Shown here piece by piece: positions 7,022 through 15,580 of a DNA stretch of 64,000 nt; position 1 is the first letter of the stretch, and the number at the start of each line of letters is the position of its first letter. Origin of the DNA: Streptomyces sp. AC512_CC834 (lineage in GTDB: Bacteria > Actinomycetota > Actinomycetes > Streptomycetales > Streptomycetaceae); contig NZ_JAGMUO010000052.1 in the NCBI RefSeq assembly GCF_019049325.1, positions 34,780 through 98,779 on the forward strand, given 5' to 3'. Position numbers and translations under genes: made by a program. The notes below the pieces were generated by a model. The model worked only from the letters and a program-made list of their open reading frames with translations, searched no databases and was not told the origin of the DNA.

Positions 7022-7960
7022 ATGGGGGCTGGGCACGATCACGGGCACGCGCACGGGGCGCACGCCGGCGGGACGGCGACCGCCGCGTACCGCGGCAGGC
7101 TCCGGGTGGCGCTGGCGATCACCCTCACCGTCATGGTCGTGGAGATCGTCGGCGGGCTGCTCGCCGACTCCCTCGCGCTGATCGCCGACGCCGCGCACAT
7201 GGCGACGGACGCCCTGGGGCTCGGCATGGCGCTGCTGGCCGTGCACTTCGCGGGCCGCCCGCCGAGCGACCGGCGCACCTTCGGCTACGCCCGCGCCGAG
7301 ATCCTCGCCGCCCTGGCCAACTGTCTGCTGCTGCTCGGGGTCGGCGGCTACGTGCTGTACGAGGCGGTCGAGCGGTTCGTCACGCCCGCCGACACCGCGG
7401 GCGGGCTGACCGTCGTCTTCGGCGCGATCGGCCTGGTGGCGAACGTGATCTCGCTGTCGCTGCTGATGCGCGGGCAGAAGGAGAGCCTGAACGTGCGGGG
7501 CGCCTTCCTGGAGGTGGCGGCGGACGCGCTGGGCTCCCTGGCGGTGATCGTCTCGGCGCTGGTGATCCTGGGCACCGGCTGGCAGCCGGCCGACCCGATC
7601 GCGTCGCTGGTCATCGGTCTGATGATCGTGCCCCGTACCTTGCGGCTGCTGCGCGAGACCCTGGACGTGCTGCTGGAGGCGGCGCCCAAGGGCGTGGACA
7701 TCGCCGAGGTGCGCGCCCACATACTGGCCCTTGACGGGGTCGAGGACGTGCACGACCTGCATGCCTGGACCATCACCTCGGGCATGCCCGTGCTGTCGGC
7801 GCACGTGGTGGTCGACGGCGAGGCGCTCAGCGCGATCGGCCACGAGAAGATGCTCCACGAACTGCAGGGCTGCCTCGGCGACCACTTCGACGTGGAGCAC
7901 TGCACGTTCCAGTTGGAGCCCAGCGGTCACGCTGAGCACGAGGCGCGGTTGTGCCGCTGA
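7022..7960 (+). CDS. zitB: Cation diffusion facilitator, zinc exporter ZitB
   Basis: A 312-aa inner-membrane metal/proton antiporter with a His-rich N-terminus (HDHGHAHGAH, 5-14), six hydrophobic segments and a soluble C-terminal CDF domain. Membrane helix 2 has the metal site H59-x3-D63. Aligned with E. coli ZitB (NVRAAALHVLGD against NVRGAFLEVAAD), helix 5 has E164-x3-D168 where zinc-specific members have His-x3-Asp. The start ATG was chosen for its AGGGAGG site 12 bases upstream. It stands alone behind a region with a Zur-box-like palindrome, consistent with zinc-induced expression through Zur as I recall for S. coelicolor zitB. Zinc export is the expected role; the Glu substitution could change metal preference. 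Confidence 0.9.
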   Translation: MGAGHDHGHAHGAHAGGTATAAYRGRLRVALAITLTVMVVEIVGGLLADSLALIADAAHMATDALGLGMALLAVHFAGRPPSDRRTFGYARAEILAALANCLLLLGVGGYVLYEAVERFVTPADTAGGLTVVFGAIGLVANVISLSLLMRGQKESLNVRGAFLEVAADALGSLAVIVSALVILGTGWQPADPIASLVIGLMIVPRTLRLLRETLDVLLEAAPKGVDIAEVRAHILALDGVEDVHDLHAWTITSGMPVLSAHVVVDGEALSAIGHEKMLHELQGCLGDHFDVEHCTFQLEPSGHAEHEARLCR

Positions 7961-8166
7961 ACGCCGCCGTCCGCCGGTCGGGACCCGGACGGTTCCCGGG
8001 CGGCGGCGCCGGGCACGATCACCCATCGGACCCCTCCTCGGTGTCCGACCGGTGCAGCCCGCCGCCCGCGCAAGGAGCGTGGGACATGCGGGTGTGCCGG
8101 GAAGTGCCGAGAGTGCCGGATGAGTACGGCACACTTGGGGCGCGAGGACCGATGTGAAGGATGGGT

Positions 8167-8760
8167 ATGCCGATCACTCCTGCCACCGCGACGCCCAGCT
8201 CGTCGAACGGCACCGCAGACGCGATTTTGCTGGAACTGGTCGACGAGAACGGTGTGACGATCGGCACCGCGGAGAAGCTCTCCGCGCACCAGCCGCCCGG
8301 GCGGCTGCACCGCGCCTTCTCCGTGTTCCTCTTCGACGAGCGGGGGCGGCTGCTGATCCAGCAGCGGGCGCTGGGCAAGTACCACTCCCCCGGTGTGTGG
8401 TCCAACACCTGCTGCGGCCACCCCTACCCGGGAGAGGCGCCGTTCGCGGCGGCGGCCAGGCGGACGTACGAGGAGCTGGGGGTGTCGCCGTCCCTGCTCG
8501 CCGAGGCGGGCACGGTGCGCTACAACCACCCCGACCCGGCGTCCGGACTGGTCGAGCAGGAGTACAACCACCTCTTCGTCGGCCTGGTGCAGGCGGAGCC
8601 GCGCCCCGATCCCGAGGAAGTGGCCGGGACGGCCTTCGTGTCTGCGTCGGAGCTGACCGAACGGCACGCGAGGGACACCTTCTCCGCGTGGTTCATGACC
8701 GTGCTCGACGCGGCCCGGCCGGCCGTCCGCGAGCTGACGGGACCGTCCGCGAGCTGGTGA
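8167..8760 (+). CDS. idi: Isopentenyl-diphosphate delta-isomerase, type I
   Basis: A 197-aa Nudix-fold enzyme interconverting IPP and DMAPP for isoprenoid synthesis in the cytoplasm. The catalytic Cys is in NTCCGHP (C83) and the catalytic Glu lies in the EQEYNH segment (about E132). GKYHSPGVW and the His/Glu metal ligands are present. The ATG at 8167 is preferred over ATG 8161 because the GAAGG site (8156-8160) directly abuts 8161 but sits 6 bases before 8167. Length matches actinobacterial type I enzymes. The gene is monocistronic, with about 200 bases separating it from zitB. Confidence 0.96.
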   Translation: MPITPATATPSSSNGTADAILLELVDENGVTIGTAEKLSAHQPPGRLHRAFSVFLFDERGRLLIQQRALGKYHSPGVWSNTCCGHPYPGEAPFAAAARRTYEELGVSPSLLAEAGTVRYNHPDPASGLVEQEYNHLFVGLVQAEPRPDPEEVAGTAFVSASELTERHARDTFSAWFMTVLDAARPAVRELTGPSASW

Positions 8761-8808
8761 GCGGCGGTGCTGCGGGGCTGCCGTGCGCAGTGGTGCTGCG
8801 CGGCGGCC

Positions 8809-9261
8809 CTACCGCAGGGCGTGTTTGAGCGGCAGGGCGGCCCAGATCACCTTGCCGCCGCTCGCGGTGTGGGCCACGTCGCAGGCTCCGCCCGTCTCCC
8901 GGGTGACCTCGCGGACCAGGAGCAGCCCGCGCCCGCCGGTCCGGCCGTGGTCGGTCTCCAGGGCGGTCGGGCGGTAGGGGTGGTCGTCCTCCACGGCCAC
9001 CCGCACCCACTCGGGCCCGACGGCGACCTCCACGGCGAGCACCGGCGACAGCACCGCCGCGTGCCGGACCGCGTTCGTGACCAGTTCCGAGACGATCAGC
9101 AGCAGGGCCTGCGTCACGTCGTCGGAGACCGGCACGCCCTGGCGCGTCAGCAGGTCGCGCACGGCGTGCCGGGCCTGCGGGACCGACGCGTCCACGGCGG
9201 GGGCGGTGAACCGCCAGACGCCTTCGTACGGCAGCGGCCCGGCGGGCCCGGTCTCGTCCAT
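8809..9261 (-). CDS. ATP-binding anti-sigma-type regulator (RsbW/HATPase family)
   Basis: A 150-aa single-domain GHKL ATPase like the many Streptomyces anti-sigma or serine kinase proteins. The N box is in SELVTNAVRHA (near 67-77), the G1 region in VEDDHPYRP, and the G2 box in GRGLLLVRE. There is no sensor, membrane or histidine phosphoacceptor domain. ATG at 9261 was chosen; GTG 9294 is in frame but lacks a good ribosome binding site. Such proteins usually bind a sigma factor or anti-sigma antagonist. No partner gene is adjacent, so the target is unknown. Confidence 0.82.
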   Translation of the reverse strand: MDETGPAGPLPYEGVWRFTAPAVDASVPQARHAVRDLLTRQGVPVSDDVTQALLLIVSELVTNAVRHAAVLSPVLAVEVAVGPEWVRVAVEDDHPYRPTALETDHGRTGGRGLLLVREVTRETGGACDVAHTASGGKVIWAALPLKHALR

Positions 9262-9415
9262 CGTCCGGTCGCCATCCCTGGGCTCGAGTGTCACCACACC
9301 CCGAGTGTTGGTAACGCGTCGCTCCGCACCGGAGAACTGAACACAAGTCAGCATGTATCGAGCGGTTTCTGATCGTTGGCGCATGACACGGTCAGTTGTG
9401 GGACCGTTCCTGTCC

Positions 9416-10195
9416 ATGGAGCCGCAGCTACTGCACCGGGTCACCGACTCGGTCGCCACCGTCGTCGTCCACCATCCCGCCAAGCGCAACGCCATGACGG
9501 CCTCGATGTGGCGGGCGCTGCCCCGGCTGCTCGACACCCTGGCCGGGGATCCCGCGGTGCGGGCGCTGGTCCTCACCGGCGAGGGCGCCACGTTCTGCGC
9601 CGGGGCGGACATCTCGACCCTGCGGGAGTCGGCCGGTCAGGCGCAGCGGCTGGCGGTACGGGCCGAGGAGGCTCTCGCCGCGTTCCCCAAGCCGACGCTG
9701 GCGGCGGTCCGGGGTCACTGCGTGGGCGGCGGGGCCCAGTTGGCGGCCGCCTGCGACCTGCGGTTCGCCGAGGAGTCGGCGCTGTTCGGGGTGACCCCGG
9801 CCAAGCTGGGGGTCGTGTATCCGGCGTCCGCGACCAGGCGGCTGGTGGCGCTGACCGGGCCCGCCACCGCGAAGTACCTGCTGTTCAGCGGCGAGTTGAT
9901 CGACGCCGCGCGGGCGCTGCGCACCGGCCTGGTGGACGAGGTGCTGCCGGAGGGCGAACTCGGCAAGCGGGTGGCGGAGTTCACCCGGGTGCTGGCGTCC
10001 CGCTCACTGCTGACGCAGGCCGCCGCGAAGGAGTTCGCGAACGGCCGCACCGACCGGGACGCCCACTGGGCCGCGCAGGCGGACGGCAGCGGCGACACCG
10101 CGGAGGGCGTCGCCGCCTTCCTGGAACGCAGGCAGCCGCGATTCGGCTGGAGCGCGCCGGGGAGTGCGCCGGAGAGCGCGCCTACGTCAGGATGA
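9416..10195 (+). CDS. Enoyl-CoA hydratase/isomerase family protein
   Basis: A 259-aa crotonase-fold protein. The first oxyanion-hole segment is AGADIS after GATFC (near 60-68), and the second is VGGGAQLAAACDLR near 103-116. In the second motif the Gly-Gly-Gly is kept, and the catalytic Glu region reads TPAKLGVVYP, so one canonical catalytic Glu is not obvious. It may be an isomerase or hydrolase rather than a classical hydratase. ATG 9416 is preferred to ATG 9383, which lacks a site. The 3' end overlaps the convergent DJ-1 gene by 14 bases. Role in fatty acid or aromatic-CoA breakdown is inferred from the family. Confidence 0.85.
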   Translation: MEPQLLHRVTDSVATVVVHHPAKRNAMTASMWRALPRLLDTLAGDPAVRALVLTGEGATFCAGADISTLRESAGQAQRLAVRAEEALAAFPKPTLAAVRGHCVGGGAQLAAACDLRFAEESALFGVTPAKLGVVYPASATRRLVALTGPATAKYLLFSGELIDAARALRTGLVDEVLPEGELGKRVAEFTRVLASRSLLTQAAAKEFANGRTDRDAHWAAQADGSGDTAEGVAAFLERRQPRFGWSAPGSAPESAPTSG

Positions 10196-10817
10196 ACCGG
10201 CTCTTGCCGCGGAACTCCTCGACGAGATGTGCGGGCGCCTTGTCCGGGGACCCGGAGTCGTAGGGCGGCCGCGGGTCGTACTCGGTCAGCAGTTGCACCG
10301 CCCGGGCGTGGTCGTCGCCGGCGATCCGGCCGAGCAGGGTCAGTCCCATGTCGATGCCGGAGGAGACGCCGGCGGCGGTGACGTACTTGCCGTCGGTCAC
10401 CACCCGCTCCCCGGTCGGCTCGACGCCGAACCGCCTCAGGAAGTCCAGCGCCAGCCAGTGCGAGGTGGCGCGGCGCCCCTCCAGCAGCCCGGCGGCGGCG
10501 AGCAGCAGGGAGCCGGTACACACGGAGGTGGTCCAGGTGCTGGTGGCGTCGGCGGCGCGCAGCCAGTCCAGCAGGGCCTCGTTCTCCATCTGCGGACTCT
10601 GTCCCGGACCGCCGGGGACGACGACGATGTCGGGGCTCGGTACGTCCGTCAGGGCCCGGTCGGCGACGAGCGCGAGGTTCCCGGTGTCGGTGCGGACGGG
10701 TCCGGTGTGCTCGGCGACGAAGACGGTCTCCGCGTCCGGGAGACGGCCGAGGGTCTCGTACGGGCCCACGGCGTCCAGGGCGGTGAAGCGGTCGAAGACA
10801 ACGATGGCGATCTGCAC
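10182..10817 (-). CDS. DJ-1/PfpI family protein
   Basis: A 211-aa DJ-1/PfpI-fold protein. The Glu of the nucleophile triad is in GPYETLGRL near residue 19; the nucleophilic Cys is in SVCTGSLLLAAAGLL near 100, followed by GRRATSHW. This pattern is that of the isonitrile hydratase/ThiJ-like branch. The GTG start has a GAGAGG site 6 bases away. It lies 35 bases downstream of a GlxA-type regulator that carries the same fold at its N-terminus, so the pair is probably one operon and may have arisen by duplication of the DJ-1 domain. Catalytic activity is not established. Confidence 0.85.
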   Translation of the reverse strand: MQIAIVVFDRFTALDAVGPYETLGRLPDAETVFVAEHTGPVRTDTGNLALVADRALTDVPSPDIVVVPGGPGQSPQMENEALLDWLRAADATSTWTTSVCTGSLLLAAAGLLEGRRATSHWLALDFLRRFGVEPTGERVVTDGKYVTAAGVSSGIDMGLTLLGRIAGDDHARAVQLLTEYDPRPPYDSGSPDKAPAHLVEEFRGKSRFILT

Positions 10818-10852
10818 GTGTTTCCTCTCTCGGTCATTCGGTCCCGGCGCCC

Positions 10853-11830
10853 TCAGGTGACGGGCGCGGGTCGGAAGCGTCGGCGGTACTCCGCCGGTGG
10901 GGTCCCCAGGGCCTTGACGAAGGCGCGGCGCATGGCCTCCTGGGTGCCGTAGCCGCTGGCGCGGGAGACCTCCTCGACGCCGTCGCCGGTGTCCTCCAGC
11001 AGCCGGCGGGCGTGCTCCAGCCGGACCCGGTCGACGTACCGGCCGGGCGTGGTGCCGGTCTCCGCCTGGAAGGCGCGGGCGAAGTGGCGCGGCGAGAGGG
11101 CGGCGCGGGCGGCGAGGGACTCGACGCTCAGATCGGCGCCCGGATGCTCGGTGATCCAGTGCTGCAGCTCCCGCAGCGGTGCGCGACGCGCGGTCTGGGC
11201 GGCGAGCTGGGCGCTGAACTGGGCCTGGTTCCCGGGCCGGCGCAGGAACACCACGAGGTGGCGGGCGACGGTCAGGGCGACGTCCCGGCCCAGGTCCTCC
11301 TCCACCAGCGCGAGGGCGAGGTCGATGCCGGAGGTGACGCCGGCGGACGTGGCCACGTTCCCGTCGCGGATGTAGATCGGGTCGGGGTCGACGTCCACGG
11401 CCGGATGGTCGCGGGCGAGCCGGTCGGAGTAGGCCCAGTGGGTGGTGGCGCGGCGACCGTCCAGCAGCCCGGCCCGGGCGAGCAGGATCGCCCCGGTGCA
11501 GACCGAGACCAGCCGCCGGGCGTCGGGTCCGTGCCCGCGCAGCCAGTCGGTCAGGCGCGGGTCGGGGTTCCGGGTGCCCCGGCCGCCGGGGACCACCAGG
11601 GTGTCCGGCTCGGGCGCGTCGGTGAGGGCATGGTCCGGTACGAGGGTCAGACCGCTGGACGTGCGCACGGGAGCGCCGTCCAGCGAGGCCGTCCTGATGC
11701 GGTACGTCCCCGGCGTGTGCTGCTCGGCGCCCGCGAAGACCTCCACCGGGCCGGTGACGTCGAGGCTCTGGACGTGGTCGAAGAGGAGTACCAGTACGGT
11801 TCGGCCGGTTTGGCCGGTTCGCTGCGGCAT
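10853..11830 (-). CDS. GlxA-type AraC family transcription regulator (DJ-1 domain plus HTH)
   Basis: A 325-aa regulator. Residues 8-185 form a DJ-1/PfpI-like sensor domain with SVCTGAILLARAG near residue 108; residues 215-320 form a double helix-turn-helix of the AraC type (SLAARAALSPRHFARAF, then GYGTQEAMRRAF). It probably controls itself and the downstream DJ-1 gene; the divergent gene begins 113 bases away. ATG 11830 is used; ATG 11893 would add 21 residues with a weak site. The inducer is unknown. Confidence 0.88.
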   Translation of the reverse strand: MPQRTGQTGRTVLVLLFDHVQSLDVTGPVEVFAGAEQHTPGTYRIRTASLDGAPVRTSSGLTLVPDHALTDAPEPDTLVVPGGRGTRNPDPRLTDWLRGHGPDARRLVSVCTGAILLARAGLLDGRRATTHWAYSDRLARDHPAVDVDPDPIYIRDGNVATSAGVTSGIDLALALVEEDLGRDVALTVARHLVVFLRRPGNQAQFSAQLAAQTARRAPLRELQHWITEHPGADLSVESLAARAALSPRHFARAFQAETGTTPGRYVDRVRLEHARRLLEDTGDGVEEVSRASGYGTQEAMRRAFVKALGTPPAEYRRRFRPAPVT

Positions 11831-11943
11831 GCCGTCGATTCTTCGCCCGTCGCCGGGTGGCCGCAATGACGAGTGTCCCACCTTTCCTGCCATGCGGCAC
11901 TCACCCCTGGGGGACGTACTGAGCGGTTGGTAACCTGCGCGGC

Positions 11944-12813
11944 ATGACAACTTCCGCCATCGACCCACGCGCGGGCCGCCGCTGCCACAACGCGCTCAAC
12001 TCGCTGCACTCGACGCACTACTTCTCGCCCGACCTGGGCCGGGAACTGGGCGCCCTGGGGGTCACCGATCCCCGGGCCGTCAACTTCGCGGTGCGCGCCG
12101 CCGCGCTGGGGCCGGTCGGGGCGGGTGCCGTGACGGCCGCGTTCTACAACTACAAGCACGACCTGGTCGCCCGGCACGTGCCCGCCGTCTGGGAGACGGT
12201 CACGCCGGAGCAGGCCCTCGCGGCACGCGCGCGTGCCGTCGACGCGACGCTGCGCCGGCTGCTGGGCGAGGAGACCCTGGCGTCGGCCGAGATGTCGGAA
12301 GCGGCAGGCCTGGCGCTGCGCGCCGCCGAGGGCTGCACGCGCGGCGCCCGCCCGCTCTACTCGGCCCACGCGGACCTGCCCGTGCCCGACGCTCCGCACC
12401 TGGCGTTCTGGCACGCGGCGACGCTGCTGCGCGAGCACCGGGGCGACGGCCACCTCACCGCGCTCGTGACCGCGGGCCTGGACGGTCTGGAGGCGCTGGT
12501 CACGCACACCGCGACCGGCAAGGGCCTGGCGCCGAAGTGGGTCCTCGGCACCCGGGGCTGGACCCAGGAGGAGTGGGACGAGGCCACCGGCCGACTGCGC
12601 GAGCGCGGGCTGATCGACGCGGCCGGCGGGCTGACCGAGGAGGGCACGGCCCTGCGCGAGGGGATCGAACGGGAGACGGACCGGCTCGACGCGGCCCCCT
12701 ACGCGCATCTGGGAGCGGAGGGCGTGGCCCGCCTGACGGAACTCGGGGCGGCCTTCGCGCGTACGGCACTCGGCGCCGGCGCCTTCCCGGCGGACCTGCT
12801 CGCCAGGCGCTGA
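11944..12813 (+). CDS. SCO6745-like family protein (predicted winged-helix domain)
   Basis: A 289-aa soluble protein of an actinobacterial family that, as I recall, is named after S. coelicolor SCO6745. The N-terminal 150 residues are helical with the conserved opening HNALNSLHSTHYFSP. The C-terminal part reads like a MarR-type winged helix: WVLGTRGWTQEEWDEA, RLRERGLIDAAGGLTEEG near residues 200-235. Family members are thought to be single-copy conserved proteins of unknown function. The ATG sits 113 bases from the divergent GlxA-type regulator. No enzyme motif is visible. Confidence 0.75.
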   Translation: MTTSAIDPRAGRRCHNALNSLHSTHYFSPDLGRELGALGVTDPRAVNFAVRAAALGPVGAGAVTAAFYNYKHDLVARHVPAVWETVTPEQALAARARAVDATLRRLLGEETLASAEMSEAAGLALRAAEGCTRGARPLYSAHADLPVPDAPHLAFWHAATLLREHRGDGHLTALVTAGLDGLEALVTHTATGKGLAPKWVLGTRGWTQEEWDEATGRLRERGLIDAAGGLTEEGTALREGIERETDRLDAAPYAHLGAEGVARLTELGAAFARTALGAGAFPADLLARR

Positions 12814-12909
12814 GGACACACCCGGGCACGGGAACGGGCATGCCGAGCCGCTTCGGAGGTACCCGTAGGTCTCCCGGCCGATGGGGTCGGGGGACGAAAG
12901 GGGCAACTC

Positions 12910-13050
12910 GTGTTCCGTGCCATCGCAGACGTACTGCGCCAGATCGGTGGCGCAGTCGCCACCGTGGTGACGCTTCCCTTCCGGGCCCTGGCCCGGCTCT
13001 TCGGCGGGGCCTCCTCCGCCGGGTTCCGACCGGCCCGGGCGGTGCCCTGA
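12910..13050 (+). CDS. LPFR-motif small protein (46 aa)
   Basis: A 46-codon gene starting at GTG with an AAAGGGG site about 6 bases upstream and ending TGA 66 bases before tex. It contains one amphipathic or hydrophobic stretch, GGAVATVVTLPFRALARLFGG. The central LPFR and the FGG turn match a family of very small Streptomyces proteins that I recall being annotated as LPFR-motif proteins. It has no signal-cleavage motif and may lie on the membrane surface. Codon use is typical, with G/C at third positions. Function unknown. Confidence 0.6.
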   Translation: MFRAIADVLRQIGGAVATVVTLPFRALARLFGGASSAGFRPARAVP

Positions 13051-13116
13051 TCCCCGATTGTCGGCGTCACCTGCCACAATTGCCGCGCAACCTCAGTGAG
13101 AAGGCGGTACGGGATC

Positions 13117-15477
13117 GTGACGACACCCGGGTCCAGCGCGTTTTTCGACGTAGGGTCCATCGAAAGCAGGATCGCCGACGAGCTCGGCGTGCGGGAGCGG
13201 CAGGTGAGGGCCGCGGTGGAGTTGCTCGACGGCGGCTCGACAGTGCCCTTCATCGCCCGCTACCGCAAGGAAGCGACCGAGATGCTCGACGACGCGCAAC
13301 TGCGCACGCTCGAGGAGCGGCTGCGCTATCTGCGCGAGCTGGAGGAGCGGCGGACGGCGATCCTCGACTCGGTGCGCGAACAGGGCAAGCTCACCGAGGA
13401 GCTCGAGGGGCGCATCCGGGCGGCGGAGACCAAGGCGCGCCTGGAGGACATCTATCTGCCGTTCAAGCCGAAGCGGCGGACGAAGGCGCAGATCGCGCGT
13501 GAGGCGGGTCTGGAGCCGCTGGCCGAGGGCCTGCTCGCCGACGCGTCGGTGGACCCCCTGGCCGCGGCGGCCGCGTTCGTCGACGCCGACAAGGGAGTGG
13601 CCGATCCGCAGGCCGCCCTGGACGGGGCGCGGTCGATCCTCACCGAGCAGTTCTCCGAGGACGCCGACCTGATCGGCGAACTGCGGGAGCGGATGTGGGG
13701 GCGCGGGCGGCTCGCCGCCAAGGTCAAGGACGGCAAGGAGGAGGCCGGCGCCAAGTTCGCCGACTACTTCGACTTCGCCCAGCCGTTCACCGAGCTGCCC
13801 TCGCACCGGATCCTCGCGATGCTGCGCGGCGAGAAGGAGGACGTGCTCGACCTGGTCCTGGAGCCCGAGGAGGCCACCGAGGGCCCGTCGTCGTACGAGG
13901 GGATCGTCGCGAGCCGGTTCGGGATCGCCGACCGCGGCCGGCCCGCGGACAAGTGGCTGCGGGACACCGTCCGCTGGGCCTGGCGCACCCGCATCCTGGT
14001 GCACCTGGGCATCGACGTCCGGCTGCGGCTGCGCACCGCCGCCGAGGACGAGGCGGTGAACGTGTTCGCCGCCAACCTGCGCGACCTGCTGCTGGCCGCC
14101 CCGGCGGGCACCCGCGCGACGCTCGGCCTCGACCCCGGTTTCCGGACGGGCGTGAAGGTCGCCGTGGTCGACGCGACCGGCAAGGTCGTGGCCACCGACG
14201 TGATCCACCCGCACGTCCCCGCCAACCGGTGGGACGAGGCGATCGCCAAGCTGGCGCGGCTGGCCAAGGAGCACACGGTCGACCTGATCGCCATCGGCAA
14301 CGGCACGGCCTCCCGCGAGACCGACAAGCTCGCCGGGGAACTCATCTCCAAGCACCCGGAGTTGAAGCTCACCAAGGTGATGGTGTCCGAGGCGGGCGCC
14401 TCCGTGTACTCGGCCTCCGCCTTCGCCTCCCAGGAACTGCCGGACATGGACGTCTCGCTGCGCGGCGCGGTGTCGATCGCCCGGCGGCTCCAGGATCCGC
14501 TGGCCGAGCTGGTGAAGATCGACCCGAAGTCGATCGGCGTCGGGCAGTACCAGCACGACCTGTCCGAGGTGAAGCTGTCCCGCTCCCTGGACGCGGTGGT
14601 CGAGGACTGTGTGAACGGCGTGGGTGTGGACGTCAACACGGCCTCCGCGCCGCTGCTCGCCCGGGTCTCCGGCATCACCTCCGGACTCGCCGGGAACATC
14701 GTGGCGCACCGCGACGCGAACGGGCCGTTCACTTCGCGCACCACGCTGAAGAAGGTGTCGCGGCTCGGCCCCAAGGCGTACGAGCAGTGCGCGGGCTTCC
14801 TGCGGATCCGGGGAGGTGACGACCCGCTGGACGCGTCCAGCGTGCACCCCGAGGCGTACCCGGTGGTGCGCCGGATGGTGAAGACCGCCGGGCAGGAGGT
14901 GGCCGGGCTGATCGGCAACACGTCGGTGCTGCGGTCGTTGAAGCCGGCTGCGTTCGTGGACGAGACGTTCGGTCTGCCGACGGTCACGGACATTCTGCGG
15001 GAGCTGGAGAAGCCGGGGCGCGACCCTCGGCCCGCCTTCAAGACGGCCACCTTCAAGGAGGGCGTGGAGAAGATCTCCGACCTTTCCTCCGGGATGGTCC
15101 TGGAGGGTGTCGTCACGAATGTCGCCGCCTTCGGGGCGTTCGTGGACGTCGGTGTGCATCAGGACGGGCTCGTGCACGTGTCCGCGATGTCGAAGACGTT
15201 CGTGAAGGACCCGCGGGACGTGGTGAAGCCCGGGGACATCGTGAAGGTGAAGGTGATGGACGTCGACATTCCGCGCAAGCGGATCTCGTTGACGTTGCGG
15301 TTGGACGACGAGGCGGCTCCGGAGGGGGAGCCGAAGAAGGAGCGGGGTGGGAAGCCGCCTCGGCAGCGGCAGCAGCGGGCTGCCTCCGGCGGTGGGGGGA
15401 AGGGGCGGTCGTCTGCGGCGCCTTCCCCGTCCAGCGGGGCGATGGCCGACGCGTTGCGGCGGGCCGGGTTGGCGTAG
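13117..15477 (+). CDS. tex: Transcription accessory protein Tex (S1 RNA-binding)
   Basis: A 786-aa nucleic-acid-binding protein. Order: N-terminal helical Tex domain with TVPFIARYRKEATE near residues 40-53; YqgF/RNase H-like domain beginning LGLDPGFRTG near 337; helix-hairpin-helix pair with GVGVDVNTAS and FLRIRGGDDPLD; S1 domain GMVLEGVVTNVAAFGAFVDVG near 660-680; and a basic Gly/Ser-rich tail. Tex proteins bind RNA/DNA and modulate transcription or stress survival. GTG at 13117 was chosen because the homologous N-terminus begins just after it. The flexible tail is longer than in proteobacterial Tex but usual for actinobacteria. Confidence 0.95.
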   Translation: MTTPGSSAFFDVGSIESRIADELGVRERQVRAAVELLDGGSTVPFIARYRKEATEMLDDAQLRTLEERLRYLRELEERRTAILDSVREQGKLTEELEGRIRAAETKARLEDIYLPFKPKRRTKAQIAREAGLEPLAEGLLADASVDPLAAAAAFVDADKGVADPQAALDGARSILTEQFSEDADLIGELRERMWGRGRLAAKVKDGKEEAGAKFADYFDFAQPFTELPSHRILAMLRGEKEDVLDLVLEPEEATEGPSSYEGIVASRFGIADRGRPADKWLRDTVRWAWRTRILVHLGIDVRLRLRTAAEDEAVNVFAANLRDLLLAAPAGTRATLGLDPGFRTGVKVAVVDATGKVVATDVIHPHVPANRWDEAIAKLARLAKEHTVDLIAIGNGTASRETDKLAGELISKHPELKLTKVMVSEAGASVYSASAFASQELPDMDVSLRGAVSIARRLQDPLAELVKIDPKSIGVGQYQHDLSEVKLSRSLDAVVEDCVNGVGVDVNTASAPLLARVSGITSGLAGNIVAHRDANGPFTSRTTLKKVSRLGPKAYEQCAGFLRIRGGDDPLDASSVHPEAYPVVRRMVKTAGQEVAGLIGNTSVLRSLKPAAFVDETFGLPTVTDILRELEKPGRDPRPAFKTATFKEGVEKISDLSSGMVLEGVVTNVAAFGAFVDVGVHQDGLVHVSAMSKTFVKDPRDVVKPGDIVKVKVMDVDIPRKRISLTLRLDDEAAPEGEPKKERGGKPPRQRQQRAASGGGGKGRSSAAPSPSSGAMADALRRAGLA

Positions 15478-15580
15478 GCGCGGGGCGCGGTTGTGGCCGG
15501 GGGTGGGTGCGCGGACCGGCGCTTGCCGGGTGCCGCCCGCTTTGGGACGGGTGCCGCCCCAGCCGCACGATTGCCCGCAG

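Noticed and set aside
4561..7734. A plus-strand frame of more than 1000 codons spanning the operon and zitB
   Set aside because: Antisense to well-supported genes and out of frame with zitB; Gly/Arg-rich translation without motifs.
6881..8134. Minus-strand 417-codon frame opposite zitB
   Set aside because: Shadow of zitB; composition bias only.
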